Assembly (NCBI GenBank): GCA_900472605.1
Contig: UCJD01000012.1
Coordinates: forward strand, 283,746-347,745
Source: Hyphomicrobiales bacterium
Lineage (GTDB): Bacteria; Pseudomonadota; Alphaproteobacteria; Rhizobiales; Rhizobiaceae
Direction of reading: 5' to 3'
Length of the DNA stretch: 64,000 nucleotides
Below are positions 26,602 through 35,369 of this stretch, one piece after another. The stretch's first letter is position 1; every line of letters starts with the position of its first letter. A program made the position numbers and the translations under genes. The notes beneath the pieces were generated by a model, which did not search any database, was not told the DNA's origin, and was given only the letters and a program-made list of their open reading frames with translations.

Positions 26602-27855
26602 ATGACAAACTCGACAGCAGCCCGAAAGGCAAACAGCATGACCACCGTCACCACCATCGAAAGGCCGGGTACTGCCACATCAGCCGGCATAGGCCAGATC
26701 GGCCTTCTCGCCATGGCTGCGGCCAGCGGCATCGCCGTCGCCAACATCTACTATAACCAGCCGATGCTTGGGATCATCGAAGCCGATTTTCCGGGCCAGT
26801 CGGCCACCGGGCTGATCCCGACCGCCACGCAGCTTGGCTATGCGCTCGGCCTGTTCCTGTTGCTGCCCCTTGGCGATCTCGTGCATCGCCGACGTCTGAT
26901 CATCGGCCAGTTCCTTGTGCTTGCCGTCGCTCTGGCGCTTGCGGCGATCGCACCCACAGCCTGGACATTGGTTGCGGCATCGCTGGTGGTCGGCGCGAGC
27001 TCAACCGTCGCCCAGCAGATCGTGCCCTTCGCGGCCTCGCTGGCATCGCCTGAAAAACGTGGTGCCACGATCGGCACGGTGATGGCGGGCGTGCTCTCCG
27101 GCATCCTGTTCAGCCGAACCCTGTCCGGTTTCGTCGGCGAGCATGCCGGATGGCGCGCGATGTTCTGGATCGGCGTTCCGATGGCGCTCGTGGCCGCAGC
27201 CATGATGTTCGCCGCCCTGCCAAACCATCGTCCGACCTCGCGCATGCGCTATCATACAGCCATCCGCTCTCTCGCTCACCTGTGGAAGCAACATCCGGCG
27301 CTGCGCACGGCCACCTTCGTGCAGGCCGCGTTGTTCGCGTCGTTCACGAGTTTCTGGACGATCCTGGCGCTCTACCTGCAAGGTCCGCGGTTCGGGCTCG
27401 GGGCCGATGTCGCGGGTCTGTTCGGCATCGTGGGTGCGGTGGGCGTCTTCGCGGCGCCGGTTGCGGGCCGCATCGCCGACAGCCGCGGCCCGCATTTCGT
27501 TGTGTGGCTCGGCGCTCTCTTGACGCTCGTCGCCTGGATCGTCTTCGGCGTGTGGTGGTCGATCGCGGCTCTGATCATAGGCGTGATCGTGCTCGACTTC
27601 GGCATTCAGAGCGCGCTGGTCTCGAACCAGCATATCATCTACGCGCTGGACCCGGAGGCCCGCAGCCGTCTGAACACGATCTTCATGACCGGCATGTTTC
27701 TCGGCGGCGCTGCGGGATCAGCTTTTGCGACCCTTGCCTGGGGATATGGCGCATGGCCGGCCGTGACCGTTCTCGGTGGATTGCTCGCTGTCGTGTCGCT
27801 CGGCGTCAGACTGCTCGATCATCGGGCGCAGCCGAAGATGACCGGACATCGCTAG
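26602..27855 (+). CDS. MFS transporter, drug/metabolite exporter type
   Basis: Twelve-segment major facilitator of 417 aa with the loop 2-3 motif GDLVHRRRLI (a G-D-x-x-x-R-R-like motif A) and the first-helix stretch SGIAVANIYYNQPMLG typical of the YnfM/arabinose-efflux-like exporters. Substrate is unknown. It follows an AraC regulator by 34 nt and ends 24 nt before a strong hairpin. A second in-frame ATG at 26638 would shorten the cytoplasmic N-terminus by 12 residues. Confidence 0.88.
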   Translation: MTNSTAARKANSMTTVTTIERPGTATSAGIGQIGLLAMAAASGIAVANIYYNQPMLGIIEADFPGQSATGLIPTATQLGYALGLFLLLPLGDLVHRRRLIIGQFLVLAVALALAAIAPTAWTLVAASLVVGASSTVAQQIVPFAASLASPEKRGATIGTVMAGVLSGILFSRTLSGFVGEHAGWRAMFWIGVPMALVAAAMMFAALPNHRPTSRMRYHTAIRSLAHLWKQHPALRTATFVQAALFASFTSFWTILALYLQGPRFGLGADVAGLFGIVGAVGVFAAPVAGRIADSRGPHFVVWLGALLTLVAWIVFGVWWSIAALIIGVIVLDFGIQSALVSNQHIIYALDPEARSRLNTIFMTGMFLGGAAGSAFATLAWGYGAWPAVTVLGGLLAVVSLGVRLLDHRAQPKMTGHR

Positions 27856-27878
27856 GCGCCGCGTCGGTGCGCAAAGAC

Positions 27879-27907
27879 AAGCGCCAGCCGTGTTCCGGCT
27901 GGCGCTT
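27879..27907 (+). terminator. Strong intrinsic terminator between convergent genes
   Basis: Perfect 12-bp stem: AAGCGCCAGCCG (27879-27890) and CGGCTGGCGCTT (27896-27907) with a 5-nt loop. It lies 24 nt after the MFS gene and can serve both strands, since AT-rich sequence follows on the plus side. Confidence 0.8.
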
Positions 27908-27929
27908 CCGATTCAATTTAATGTGAAAA

Positions 27930-28175
27930 TCAGCCTTCGATCTGAAGGTTGGCATCGCGCGCTGCGGCGATCAGGGCCTGCCTGGCGTGGCCGCCGCCCC
28001 GTCTTCCTTCCAGCACTGCGGCGCACGCCTTGAGCGCGCGGACAAAGGATTCACTCGTCAAAACCGGCCATTTGTCGGCCAGCAGCCAAGCCGCATCGCG
28101 CGTGCCTTTCACGACGTATTTGACGGAGCCAATCGCGATTACGAGGGGTCTTTTCCAAAGCTTTTCATCAGTCAT
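27930..28175 (-). CDS. DUF982 domain protein
   Basis: Protein of 81 aa matching the rhizobial DUF982 family: KPLVIAIG-type beginning (RPLVIAIGSVKYVVKGTRDAAWLL), WPVLTSESFVRALKAC and a GGGHARQALIAAARDA end. Function unknown; members are numerous in Rhizobiaceae genomes and usually stand alone. It is convergent with the MFS gene, the shared hairpin lying between. Confidence 0.85.
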   Translation of the reverse strand: MTDEKLWKRPLVIAIGSVKYVVKGTRDAAWLLADKWPVLTSESFVRALKACAAVLEGRRGGGHARQALIAAARDANLQIEG

Positions 28176-28270
28176 GCATCACCTCATCGGCGGCCTTAAC
28201 GCGGGCCGGAGGATTTGGTTCCGCTGCCAATGTCAGATGAGACGATGCTGATGTAGCGACCAGTAGGCGA

Positions 28271-28308
28271 CCAATGCGTCGCGCAAAAATCACAGCGCGA
28301 CGCATTGG
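28271..28308 (+). promoter_or_regulatory. Perfect 14-bp inverted repeat upstream of the demethylase gene
   Basis: CCAATGCGTCGCGC (28271-28284) and GCGCGACGCATTGG (28295-28308) flank a 10-nt AT-rich loop, 85 nt before the chosen start at 28393. There is no U-run. A related CCAATGCG half-site appears before the ABC operon at 30500. It is probably an operator or a leader hairpin. Confidence 0.5.
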
Positions 28309-28392
28309 GGGCGTTTCATGGCGTTTTTGTTCATCGCACCCGGCGTCGTTTTGAGTGAAGATCGGCGCTTCTCTTATTGGTGGTGCAGATCG

Positions 28393-30435
28393 ATGGCTTC
28401 GCAGGATCCCTTACTTCAACCATTCCAATTGAAACACCTCACGCTGAAGAACCGGCTGATGTCGACCGCGCATGAGCCGGCCTATTCGGAAGACGGAATG
28501 CCGACCGATCGCTACCGGCTGTATCATCTCGAAAAGGCCAAGGGTGGTATCGCCTTGACCATGACCGCCGGCTCGGCGGTCGTCTCGCCGGATTCACCGC
28601 CGGCCTTCGGTAACCTGCACGCCTATCGCGACGAGATCGTGCCGTGGCTGAAGCGACTGGCGGACGACTGTCACGAGCACGGCACGGCCGTGATGATCCA
28701 GCTGACCCATCTCGGCCGCCGCACCGGCTGGAACAAGGGCAACTGGCTGCCGGTGCTGGCGCCAAGCCCGATCCGCGAACCCGCCCATCGCTCCTTTCCC
28801 AAGGAGGCGGAAGAGTGGGATATCGAGCGGATCGTCGATGATTACGTCTCGGCGGCACAACGTATGCAGGCTGCCGGCCTCGATGGCATAGAGTTTGAGG
28901 CCTACGGTCACCTGATGGACGGCTTCTGGTCGCCGGCCACCAACATCCGCGAGGACGAGTTCGGTGGCGGGCCCGAGAACCGCATGCGTTTTTCGACGAT
29001 GGTGACGGAGGCCGTGCGCAAGGCCGTCGGCCCCGATTTCATCGTCGGCATCCGTCTTGTCGCCGACGAGCAGTGGGACAAGGGGCTGTCGCGCGAGGAG
29101 GGAATGGAAATCGCCAGAAGGCTTGTGGCCGGCGGCTCGATCGATTTTCTGAACGTCATTCGCGGTCACATCGACAGCGATGCCGCGCTGAGTAACGTCA
29201 TCCCGATCCAGGGCATGCCATCGGCGCCGCATCTCGATTTCGCCGGCGAGGTCAGGGCTGCCACGAAATTTCCTGTCTTCCACGCTGCCCGCATTTCCGA
29301 CGTCGCAACCGCACGCCACGCGATCGCCGAGGGCAAGCTCGACATGGTCGGCATGACGCGCCCCCATATCGCCGATCCGCACATCGTCAGAAAGATCGAA
29401 TCGGGGGAAGAGGCGCGGATCCGGCCTTGCGTCGGCGCGACCTACTGTCTCGACCGCATCTATGAGGGCGGCGAGGCGCTCTGTATTCACAATGCGGTGA
29501 CGGGCCGGGAAACGGAACTGTCGCACGAGGTCGCCCCGGCCGCGTCGCCGCGACGGGCAGTGGTCGTGGGCGCTGGGCCGGCCGGGCTCGAAGCCGCGCG
29601 CGTGCTGGCCGAGCGCGGCCACACGGTCGACATCCTGGAAGCGAGCGGTGAAGCGGGTGGCCAGATCAATCTGCTGGTGCGCAACCCAAGGCGGCGCGAG
29701 ATGGTCGGCATTGTCGATTGGCGGCTGGAAGAGCTCGAGCGGCTTGGCGTTACGATCCACTACAACGTCTTTGCGGGCGGCGACGACGTCCTGGCCTTCG
29801 AGCCGGATCTGGTCGTGGTGGCGACCGGCGGTATCGCGCAGTCGCCGGCCCTCGATGCCGGTGATGAGCTGGTCACATCGTCATGGGATATTCTTGCCGG
29901 CTCGACGAAGCCGGGCGACACCGTTCTTCTGTTCGACGACAATGGCGCACATCCCGGCATGTCGGCGGCCGAAGTCATCGCCGCGACCGGCGCCGAGCTG
30001 GAATTGGTGTCGCCGGAGCGTTTCTTCGCGCCCGAGATCGGCGGCATGAACCATGTGCCTTATGCCAAGGTCTTCGCCGAGAATAACGTCAAGGTTACGA
30101 TCAACACGCGGCTGAAGTCCGTGCGCCGCGACGGCAATCAGCTCGTTGCCGTCCTGGGTTCCGACTATGCCGAAGCGGCAGAGTGGGAGCGCCGGGTGTC
30201 GCAGGTGGTCGTCGAGCATGGCACGATGGCCAATGCCGAACTCTATTTCGAACTGAAGCCGCTCTCGCGCAATCTCGGCGCTGTCGACTACGGCGCCCTG
30301 ATTGCAAGACGAGCGCCGTTGCGGCAGCGCAATTCGGAGGGTCGTTTCGATCTCATTCGAATCGGCGATGCGGTGGCAAGCCGCAATATCCATGCCGCGA
30401 TCTATGAAGCCTTCCGCTTCGCATCACTTCTTTGA
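28393..30435 (+). CDS. N-methylproline (stachydrine pathway) demethylase-like flavoenzyme
   Basis: Old-yellow-enzyme/NADH-oxidoreductase fusion of 680 aa. An FMN TIM barrel (about 1-370) is followed by an FAD/NAD domain with VVVGAGPAGLEAARVLAERG. The iron-sulfur region reads PCVGATYC then, 11 residues on, C, with alanine at one of the four usual cysteine positions. Members with this sequence type (StcD, HpbA, DgcA) demethylate N-methylproline or dimethylglycine, and a betaine-type ABC importer lies just downstream. Which methylamine is used is inferred. The start MASQDPLLQPF matches the family; GTG/ATG codons from 28318 would add 25 atypical residues. Confidence 0.8.
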   Translation: MASQDPLLQPFQLKHLTLKNRLMSTAHEPAYSEDGMPTDRYRLYHLEKAKGGIALTMTAGSAVVSPDSPPAFGNLHAYRDEIVPWLKRLADDCHEHGTAVMIQLTHLGRRTGWNKGNWLPVLAPSPIREPAHRSFPKEAEEWDIERIVDDYVSAAQRMQAAGLDGIEFEAYGHLMDGFWSPATNIREDEFGGGPENRMRFSTMVTEAVRKAVGPDFIVGIRLVADEQWDKGLSREEGMEIARRLVAGGSIDFLNVIRGHIDSDAALSNVIPIQGMPSAPHLDFAGEVRAATKFPVFHAARISDVATARHAIAEGKLDMVGMTRPHIADPHIVRKIESGEEARIRPCVGATYCLDRIYEGGEALCIHNAVTGRETELSHEVAPAASPRRAVVVGAGPAGLEAARVLAERGHTVDILEASGEAGGQINLLVRNPRRREMVGIVDWRLEELERLGVTIHYNVFAGGDDVLAFEPDLVVVATGGIAQSPALDAGDELVTSSWDILAGSTKPGDTVLLFDDNGAHPGMSAAEVIAATGAELELVSPERFFAPEIGGMNHVPYAKVFAENNVKVTINTRLKSVRRDGNQLVAVLGSDYAEAAEWERRVSQVVVEHGTMANAELYFELKPLSRNLGAVDYGALIARRAPLRQRNSEGRFDLIRIGDAVASRNIHAAIYEAFRFASLL

Positions 30436-30499
30436 GATCAGGAGCGACAAGGATGATCTTATTGCGACGGCCGCTACATGAGAACATTGAAAGAAACCT

Positions 30500-30537
30500 C
30501 CAATGCGCCATTTTTTGACGCAATCGGACTGGCGCAT
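30500..30537 (+). promoter_or_regulatory. Inverted repeat upstream of the betaine ABC operon
   Basis: ATGCGCCA (30503-30510) and TGGCGCAT (30530-30537) form 8-bp perfect arms 19 nt apart; the left arm is preceded by CC A, giving CCAATGCG (30500-30507), also found in the repeat at 28271. A candidate shared operator about 95 nt before the binding-protein start. Confidence 0.4.
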
Positions 30538-30630
30538 GCCGGGCCAATGACGGCTCAATGGGGAGGCTGGCGGACGCGGTGCTGCCAGCGCCCGGGTTCA
30601 CGTTGCACCGCGACCAGAGGGAACAAGAAA

Positions 30631-31632
30631 ATGAAAATGCTTTTGGCTTCCACCGTCCTTGCCGCCGGCCTGCTTGGCCTTGGCGGTGCTGCATCCGCCG
30701 CCGAATGTGGTGATGTCACGATCGCCAACATGAACTGGCAGTCCGCTGAAGTGGCGGCGAACATCGACAAGCTGATCCTTGAAGCAGGCTATGGCTGCAA
30801 GGCAGAACTGGTCGTCGGCGACACCGTTCCGACGCTCACCTCGATGGCCGAAAAGGGCCAGCCCGACATCGCGCCCGAGGCCTGGGTCAGCCTGCAGCCC
30901 GAGATCGTCAACCGCGGCCTGACCGACGGCAAGTTCATCAAGGCCGCCAAGATCCTTTCCGACGGCGCCATCCAGGGCTGGTGGATTCCGAAGTATTTCG
31001 CCGACGCGCACCCCGACGTCAAGACGATCCCCGACCTGATGAAGCACCCGGAACTCTTCCCGGCACCTGAAGACAAGAGCAAGGGCGCTGTCTTCAACGG
31101 CCCGCAGGGCTGGGGCGGCACGGTGGTGACAGCGCAGCTCTTCAAGGCTTACGGTGGCGAAAAGGCAGGCTTTACGCTGGTCGATACCGGCTCTGCCGCC
31201 GGCCTCGACGGCTCGATCGCCAAGGCCTACGAAGCCAAGCAGCCATGGGTCGGCTACTACTGGGCTCCGACCGCACTCCTCGGCAAGTACGAGATGGTGA
31301 AGCTCGGCTATGGCGCCGAGTATGACGCCGCCGAATGGAAGCGTTGCACCTCGGTCGCCGATTGCGCCGATCCGAAGGAAAACGCCTGGCCGGCCGACAA
31401 TGTCGAGACACTGGTCACCAAGACCTTCGCCGACAAGGCTGGCCCTGACGTCGTCGGCTACCTGAACAAGCGCGCCTGGACCAACGACACGGTCAACAAG
31501 CTGATCGCCTGGATGTCGGACAACCAGGCCAGCGGCGAAGAAGGTGCCAAGTATTTCTTGAAGAACAACGAAGCGCTGTGGACCGCCTGGGTATCGCCCG
31601 AGGTCGCTGCCAAGATCAAGGCTTCGCTCTAA
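30631..31632 (+). CDS. Glycine/proline-betaine-type ABC transporter substrate-binding protein
   Basis: Periplasmic binding protein of 333 aa in the OpuAC/ProX family. It has a clear signal peptide (MKMLLASTVLAAGLLG through ASAAE). Tryptophans in NMNWQS, PEAWVS, QGWWIP and YYWAP are of the type that form the cation-pi box for quaternary amines. ATG 30631 has GAGGG upstream. It is followed by permease and ATPase genes and preceded by the demethylase, so a betaine such as stachydrine is the likely ligand; the related HutX proteins also bind histidine. Confidence 0.85.
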   Translation: MKMLLASTVLAAGLLGLGGAASAAECGDVTIANMNWQSAEVAANIDKLILEAGYGCKAELVVGDTVPTLTSMAEKGQPDIAPEAWVSLQPEIVNRGLTDGKFIKAAKILSDGAIQGWWIPKYFADAHPDVKTIPDLMKHPELFPAPEDKSKGAVFNGPQGWGGTVVTAQLFKAYGGEKAGFTLVDTGSAAGLDGSIAKAYEAKQPWVGYYWAPTALLGKYEMVKLGYGAEYDAAEWKRCTSVADCADPKENAWPADNVETLVTKTFADKAGPDVVGYLNKRAWTNDTVNKLIAWMSDNQASGEEGAKYFLKNNEALWTAWVSPEVAAKIKASL

Positions 31633-31646
31633 GCACCGCATCGACA

Positions 31647-31679
31647 GCGGGCGGCCCCGATGACGGGATGGCCGCCCGC
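31647..31679 (+). promoter_or_regulatory. Intercistronic hairpin after the binding-protein gene
   Basis: GCGGGCGGCC (31647-31656) and GGCCGCCCGC (31670-31679) form a perfect 10-bp stem with a 13-nt loop, in the gap between binding protein and permease. Such hairpins commonly stabilise the upstream message or partly stop transcription, giving more binding protein than permease. Confidence 0.6.
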
Positions 31680-31745
31680 CTACGCACCGGCGAGACGGCC
31701 AAACAATAATCAATGCCGCCGCCGATTTTGTCATGGGGAACCGAC

Positions 31746-32633
31746 ATGGATTGGCTCTGGAAATTTCCGTCGATGGACGAGGATATGCTGCGCGCCCTGA
31801 AAAAGAGCGTGGACGAAGGCTTTCGCGCCTTCACCCGCGGCTATGGCAGCGGCATTGAAAATCTGTTCAGCCCGCTGCAAAGCTTTCTGATCTGGGCTGA
31901 ACGCCTGATGACCGGCATGCCGTGGCCGCTCGTGATTGCGCTGATCGGCGGCATTGCCTGGCTTGCCACGCGCAGCTGGCGCATCGTCATCGGCTGCATC
32001 ATCACGCTGATGCTGATCGGCTATTTCGACATGTGGGAAGACACGATGAAAACCGTGTCGATGATCTTCGTCTGCACCGTGCTGTCGATCGCGATCGGCA
32101 TTCCGATCGGCATCGCCATGTCGCGCTCGGATAAGCTGCAGAAGATCGTCAACCCGATCCTCGACGTGATGCAGACGATGCCGAGCTTCGTCTATCTCAT
32201 TCCCGTCGTCATGCTGCTCGGCATCGGGCGTGTCCCCGGCGTTATCGCCGTCGTCATCTATGCCCTCCCGCCGATGATCAGGCTCACCAACCTCGGCATT
32301 CGCATGGTCGATCGCGACGTGCTTGAAGCGGCCGATGCCTTCGGGTCGTCCAGCTGGCAGAAGCTGCGCAATGTCCAGCTGCCGCTGGCGCTGCCGACAA
32401 TCATGGCCGGCATCAACCAGACGATCATGATGGCGCTCGCCATGGTGGTCATCGCCTCGATGATCGGCGTCCAGGGTCTCGGCCAGCCGGTGTTGAAGGC
32501 CATCGCCAACCAGTATTTCACGCTCGGCGTCTTCAACGGTCTCGCCATCGTCGGCATCGCCATCATCTTCGACCGCATCAGCCAGGCTTACGGTCTGCGT
32601 CTGCAGAAGCACCGGGAGGTCGTCCATGGCTAG
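31746..32633 (+). CDS. Betaine-type ABC transporter permease (ProW-like)
   Basis: Integral membrane permease of 295 aa with about six hydrophobic segments. The cytoplasmic EAA loop reads EAADAFGSSSWQKLRNVQLPLALP. QTMPSFVYLIPVVMLLGIGRVPG is characteristic of the ProW/OpuAB family. The N-terminus carries a 55-residue cytoplasmic extension. ATG 31746 has GGGGAA 5 nt upstream. It overlaps the ATPase gene by 8 nt. Confidence 0.88.
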   Translation: MDWLWKFPSMDEDMLRALKKSVDEGFRAFTRGYGSGIENLFSPLQSFLIWAERLMTGMPWPLVIALIGGIAWLATRSWRIVIGCIITLMLIGYFDMWEDTMKTVSMIFVCTVLSIAIGIPIGIAMSRSDKLQKIVNPILDVMQTMPSFVYLIPVVMLLGIGRVPGVIAVVIYALPPMIRLTNLGIRMVDRDVLEAADAFGSSSWQKLRNVQLPLALPTIMAGINQTIMMALAMVVIASMIGVQGLGQPVLKAIANQYFTLGVFNGLAIVGIAIIFDRISQAYGLRLQKHREVVHG

Positions 32634-33711
32634 CCAGTCGATCAATATTCGCAGCCTTTACAAGATCTTCGGCCCCCGCGCTCGCGATTTCGTCGAGCCT
32701 GTCATGCGCGGGATGTCGAAGACCGAGCTCAACCGGGAGCACGGTCATGTGCTCGGGCTGAAGGACATCAACATCACCATCCCCGGTGGCGGCATCACCG
32801 TCATCATGGGTCTATCAGGCTCCGGCAAATCCACGCTGATCCGCCACATCAACCGCCTGATCGACCCGACCTCCGGAGAGGTTCGCTATGGCGATGTCGA
32901 TGTCTGTCGCATGGACAAGGAGCAGCTGCGCCAGTTCCGCCAGAAGAAGACCGCCATGGTCTTCCAGAAGTTTGGCCTGCTGCCGCATCGAAACGTGTTG
33001 CAGAACGCTGTGTACGGTCTTGAAATTCAAGGCGTTGGGAAGGGCGAGCGCGAGGAGCGCGCGCAGCACTGGATCAAGCGCGTCGGTCTGGACGGCTTCT
33101 CCAACCACTACCCCAATCAGCTCTCGGGCGGCATGCAACAGCGTGTCGGCCTTGCCCGCGCGCTGACCAACGATGCTGAAATCCTGCTGATGGACGAGGC
33201 CTATTCGGCGCTCGATCCATTGATCCGTGTCGATATGCAGACGGTGCTTCTCGACTTGCAGAAAGAGCTGAAGAAGACCGTGGTCTTCATCACGCACGAC
33301 CTCGACGAGGCATTGCGCCTCGGCGACCGCATCGCCATCCTCAGGGACGGCGAGGTGATCCAGCAGGGCACTTCTGCCGATATCGTGCTCAGGCCCGCCG
33401 ATGAATACATCACCGCCTTCGTCAAGGAAGTGAACCGCGCCAGGGTGATCCAGGTCGACGCCGTCATGTCGCCGCCATCGGCGTCGGTGAAGTCCGGCGT
33501 TCGCATACCCACGGGGACGACCGTCGAGGAAGCCCTGCGGCAGCTATCTGCCGCCAACGCGTCCTCGGCCGTTATTGTGTCTGGTGATGGTCAGGAGATC
33601 GGCAGTGTCAGCATGGGCGAGCTGATCCGTTGTCTTGTTGGTCAGGAGCCGGGCATGTCACAATCAGCATCGCCTGCGGCCGTGGCCGAGGCGCTGTCGG
33701 CGATCCCGTGA
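32626..33711 (+). CDS. Betaine-type ABC transporter ATPase (ProV-like)
   Basis: ATPase of 361 aa with Walker A GLSGSGKST, signature LSGGMQQRVGLARAL and Walker B ILLMDEAYSALDP, the last being the ProV-type alanine-for-proline/serine form. The C-terminal hundred residues include one CBS-like part (EALRQLSAANASSAVIV) as in osmolyte importers. The start overlaps the permease by 8 nt. It completes the importer begun at 30631. Confidence 0.9.
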   Translation: MASQSINIRSLYKIFGPRARDFVEPVMRGMSKTELNREHGHVLGLKDINITIPGGGITVIMGLSGSGKSTLIRHINRLIDPTSGEVRYGDVDVCRMDKEQLRQFRQKKTAMVFQKFGLLPHRNVLQNAVYGLEIQGVGKGEREERAQHWIKRVGLDGFSNHYPNQLSGGMQQRVGLARALTNDAEILLMDEAYSALDPLIRVDMQTVLLDLQKELKKTVVFITHDLDEALRLGDRIAILRDGEVIQQGTSADIVLRPADEYITAFVKEVNRARVIQVDAVMSPPSASVKSGVRIPTGTTVEEALRQLSAANASSAVIVSGDGQEIGSVSMGELIRCLVGQEPGMSQSASPAAVAEALSAIP

Positions 33712-33798
33712 TCGGCGGGCAAATAGCGTTGCATTGAGCATGAAGCATGCGTGGTCGGACAAAGTCTCGACCGCGCATTTTCCTTTCAGAGCAAGCGC

Positions 33799-34974
33799 TT
33801 AAGCCTTTGCGATCCAGTCCTGGTCGAAGTCGGCGAAGGAGGCGGCGGGAAGCGGGCCGGCGGTCATCAGCGTGAAGTCGAAGGCGGAACGCAGATCGGA
33901 GCCCAGTACATACTGCCGATGCACGCGCAGGAAATCGCGACGGATCTTGCGGTAGTGCTCGCCCGTCAGCATGTGGCGCATGCGGATCGTGGCGATCGAG
34001 GCTTGCGGCGCGTCCGCGTGTCCACAGAGCGCGACAACGCGCGACTTGTAGAAATGGATCACGTCGGTCAGACAGTGGATTTCGAGCCAGAAAATCTGGC
34101 GTGCGCGCGCAATTGCGCCAACTCTTGCCCGCAGGCTCTTCGCCGGCCGCAGCAGGGCACACTGCAAAATGGCGCCGCCGAGCGTGACGAAGACCACCTG
34201 CTTGTTCGCGAAGAGCTCCGGCTCCTCCTCGACCAGCATGCCGATGACATGACTGGCGACGCTCGATCCCATGCTGTGCGAGGTGATCAGATATTCGTCC
34301 GCATCCTCGCGAAGCGCGTCGCGCACCTGCGCCTTGCACCGGTCAAGCCACCGCACGATGGCGGGGTCGTCGAGCTTCGCCAGCGCCACCGCCAGGTCCC
34401 AGTCCGCAAAAAGGTGCAGCGTGTGAAACCTGCCGGCGAAGGGCAGAAAGACGAAGCGGAAGAACATCACGCCAAGCAGCGCGCTCCAAAGGAAATTCCA
34501 GCGCTGCAGGCCGAGAAAATAGGGAGTGCCCGCGATCGTGACGCTGAGGACAAGCGCCAGCAGAACCAGTGCGAACGGGAAGACAAAGAACAAGCCGAAG
34601 CGCCAGGCGTGCCTGAAATAGCCGAAGAAGCCGCCCTGGAGGATGACGTGGGCAGCGCTTGCATAGCCGGAGGCAAGGCGGCTTATAAGGCTCTTGTCGC
34701 TATATTTGCGCACGAGGTCGTTGTGGTCGAAGACGAAAACGCGGCTCGACGTTCTTTCCGCGTTCGAGCCGCAGCTGACGTCGAACGAACCGCCGTCCCT
34801 GTGGGCGCCGACATTGAGGTCAAGGTTCCAGGCCTTGGCGCTCAGCTTTGCGGACCGCGCGTAGCGCGCATGGTGGGCTTTCGAATCAAGAGGTTCGAAA
34901 CCGGGGAAATGCAGAACGACACGTCTTTCCACCAGCGGATTGGCCACGGGGTTGATGGCAGCTTTTTGATTCAA
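33799..34974 (-). CDS. Membrane protein with alpha/beta-hydrolase-like motif, unknown function
   Basis: Protein of 391 aa. Two or three adjacent hydrophobic segments occur around residues 130-190 (FFVFPFALVLLALVLSV and LWSALLGVMFFRFVF). After them comes a lipase-type nucleophile elbow, YLITSHSMGSSV, where the second serine would be the nucleophile. The N-terminal VVLHFPGFEPLD resembles the oxyanion strand of hydrolases. No ATG fits; TTG 34974 with AGGG about 9 nt upstream is the likely start. It may be a lipase or esterase anchored in the inner membrane. It is monocistronic. Confidence 0.65.
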   Translation of the reverse strand: MNQKAAINPVANPLVERRVVLHFPGFEPLDSKAHHARYARSAKLSAKAWNLDLNVGAHRDGGSFDVSCGSNAERTSSRVFVFDHNDLVRKYSDKSLISRLASGYASAAHVILQGGFFGYFRHAWRFGLFFVFPFALVLLALVLSVTIAGTPYFLGLQRWNFLWSALLGVMFFRFVFLPFAGRFHTLHLFADWDLAVALAKLDDPAIVRWLDRCKAQVRDALREDADEYLITSHSMGSSVASHVIGMLVEEEPELFANKQVVFVTLGGAILQCALLRPAKSLRARVGAIARARQIFWLEIHCLTDVIHFYKSRVVALCGHADAPQASIATIRMRHMLTGEHYRKIRRDFLRVHRQYVLGSDLRSAFDFTLMTAGPLPAASFADFDQDWIAKA

Positions 34975-35369
34975 TGTTTATGACCCTGGCGGAAAATCGG
35001 AATGCAGCAGCCGGCCTCTTGGCCATGTCGCTCTTACGGACGATGATGGACGGTAGACCACTTACATTTCCGGGGTGCACGCCAATCCGGTCATAAAGAC
35101 TGAAACAGAAAACCCTAAAAAATTAGTGGTCGTTTCGGAAGCTCATCTATGAGCCGACTATGGAAACAACAAGGCCTTTCACCTTTCTTTTCGTCAAAAG
35201 CATCGACATGCCACGATACATTCGACTTTTTCAGTGATCGCGTGGCATATCGGGGACGGCTTTCTTGCTGCGTGTGGAAAATTGCGCGATATTTCAAGGG
35301 ACTGATTTGTGCACACGAGGAGAGGCTGCCGGTGAGCTCCGCCAGGAACATCGTTCAAGGATCTCGCGG
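34975..35369 (+). promoter_or_regulatory. Divergent intergenic region with an inverted repeat before the ROK gene
   Basis: This 395-nt AT-richer region has no supported gene. GACATGCCACG (35205-35215) and CGTGGCATATC (35241-35251) form an inverted repeat with one mismatch in 11, the inner 8 bp perfect, arm centres 36 bp apart. It lies about 120 nt before the ROK regulator start and is a candidate autoregulatory operator. Confidence 0.4.

Noticed and set aside
30631..33711. Assignment of the importer as histidine-specific HutXWV
   Set aside because: The adjoining demethylase and the tryptophan-rich binding protein favour a betaine, and no histidine-utilisation gene is nearby; it cannot be fully excluded.
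34885..34905. GGTTCGAA-like string suggesting a tRNA T-loop
   Set aside because: It lies inside the coding frame of the membrane hydrolase-like gene, and no cloverleaf or acceptor stem can be drawn around it.
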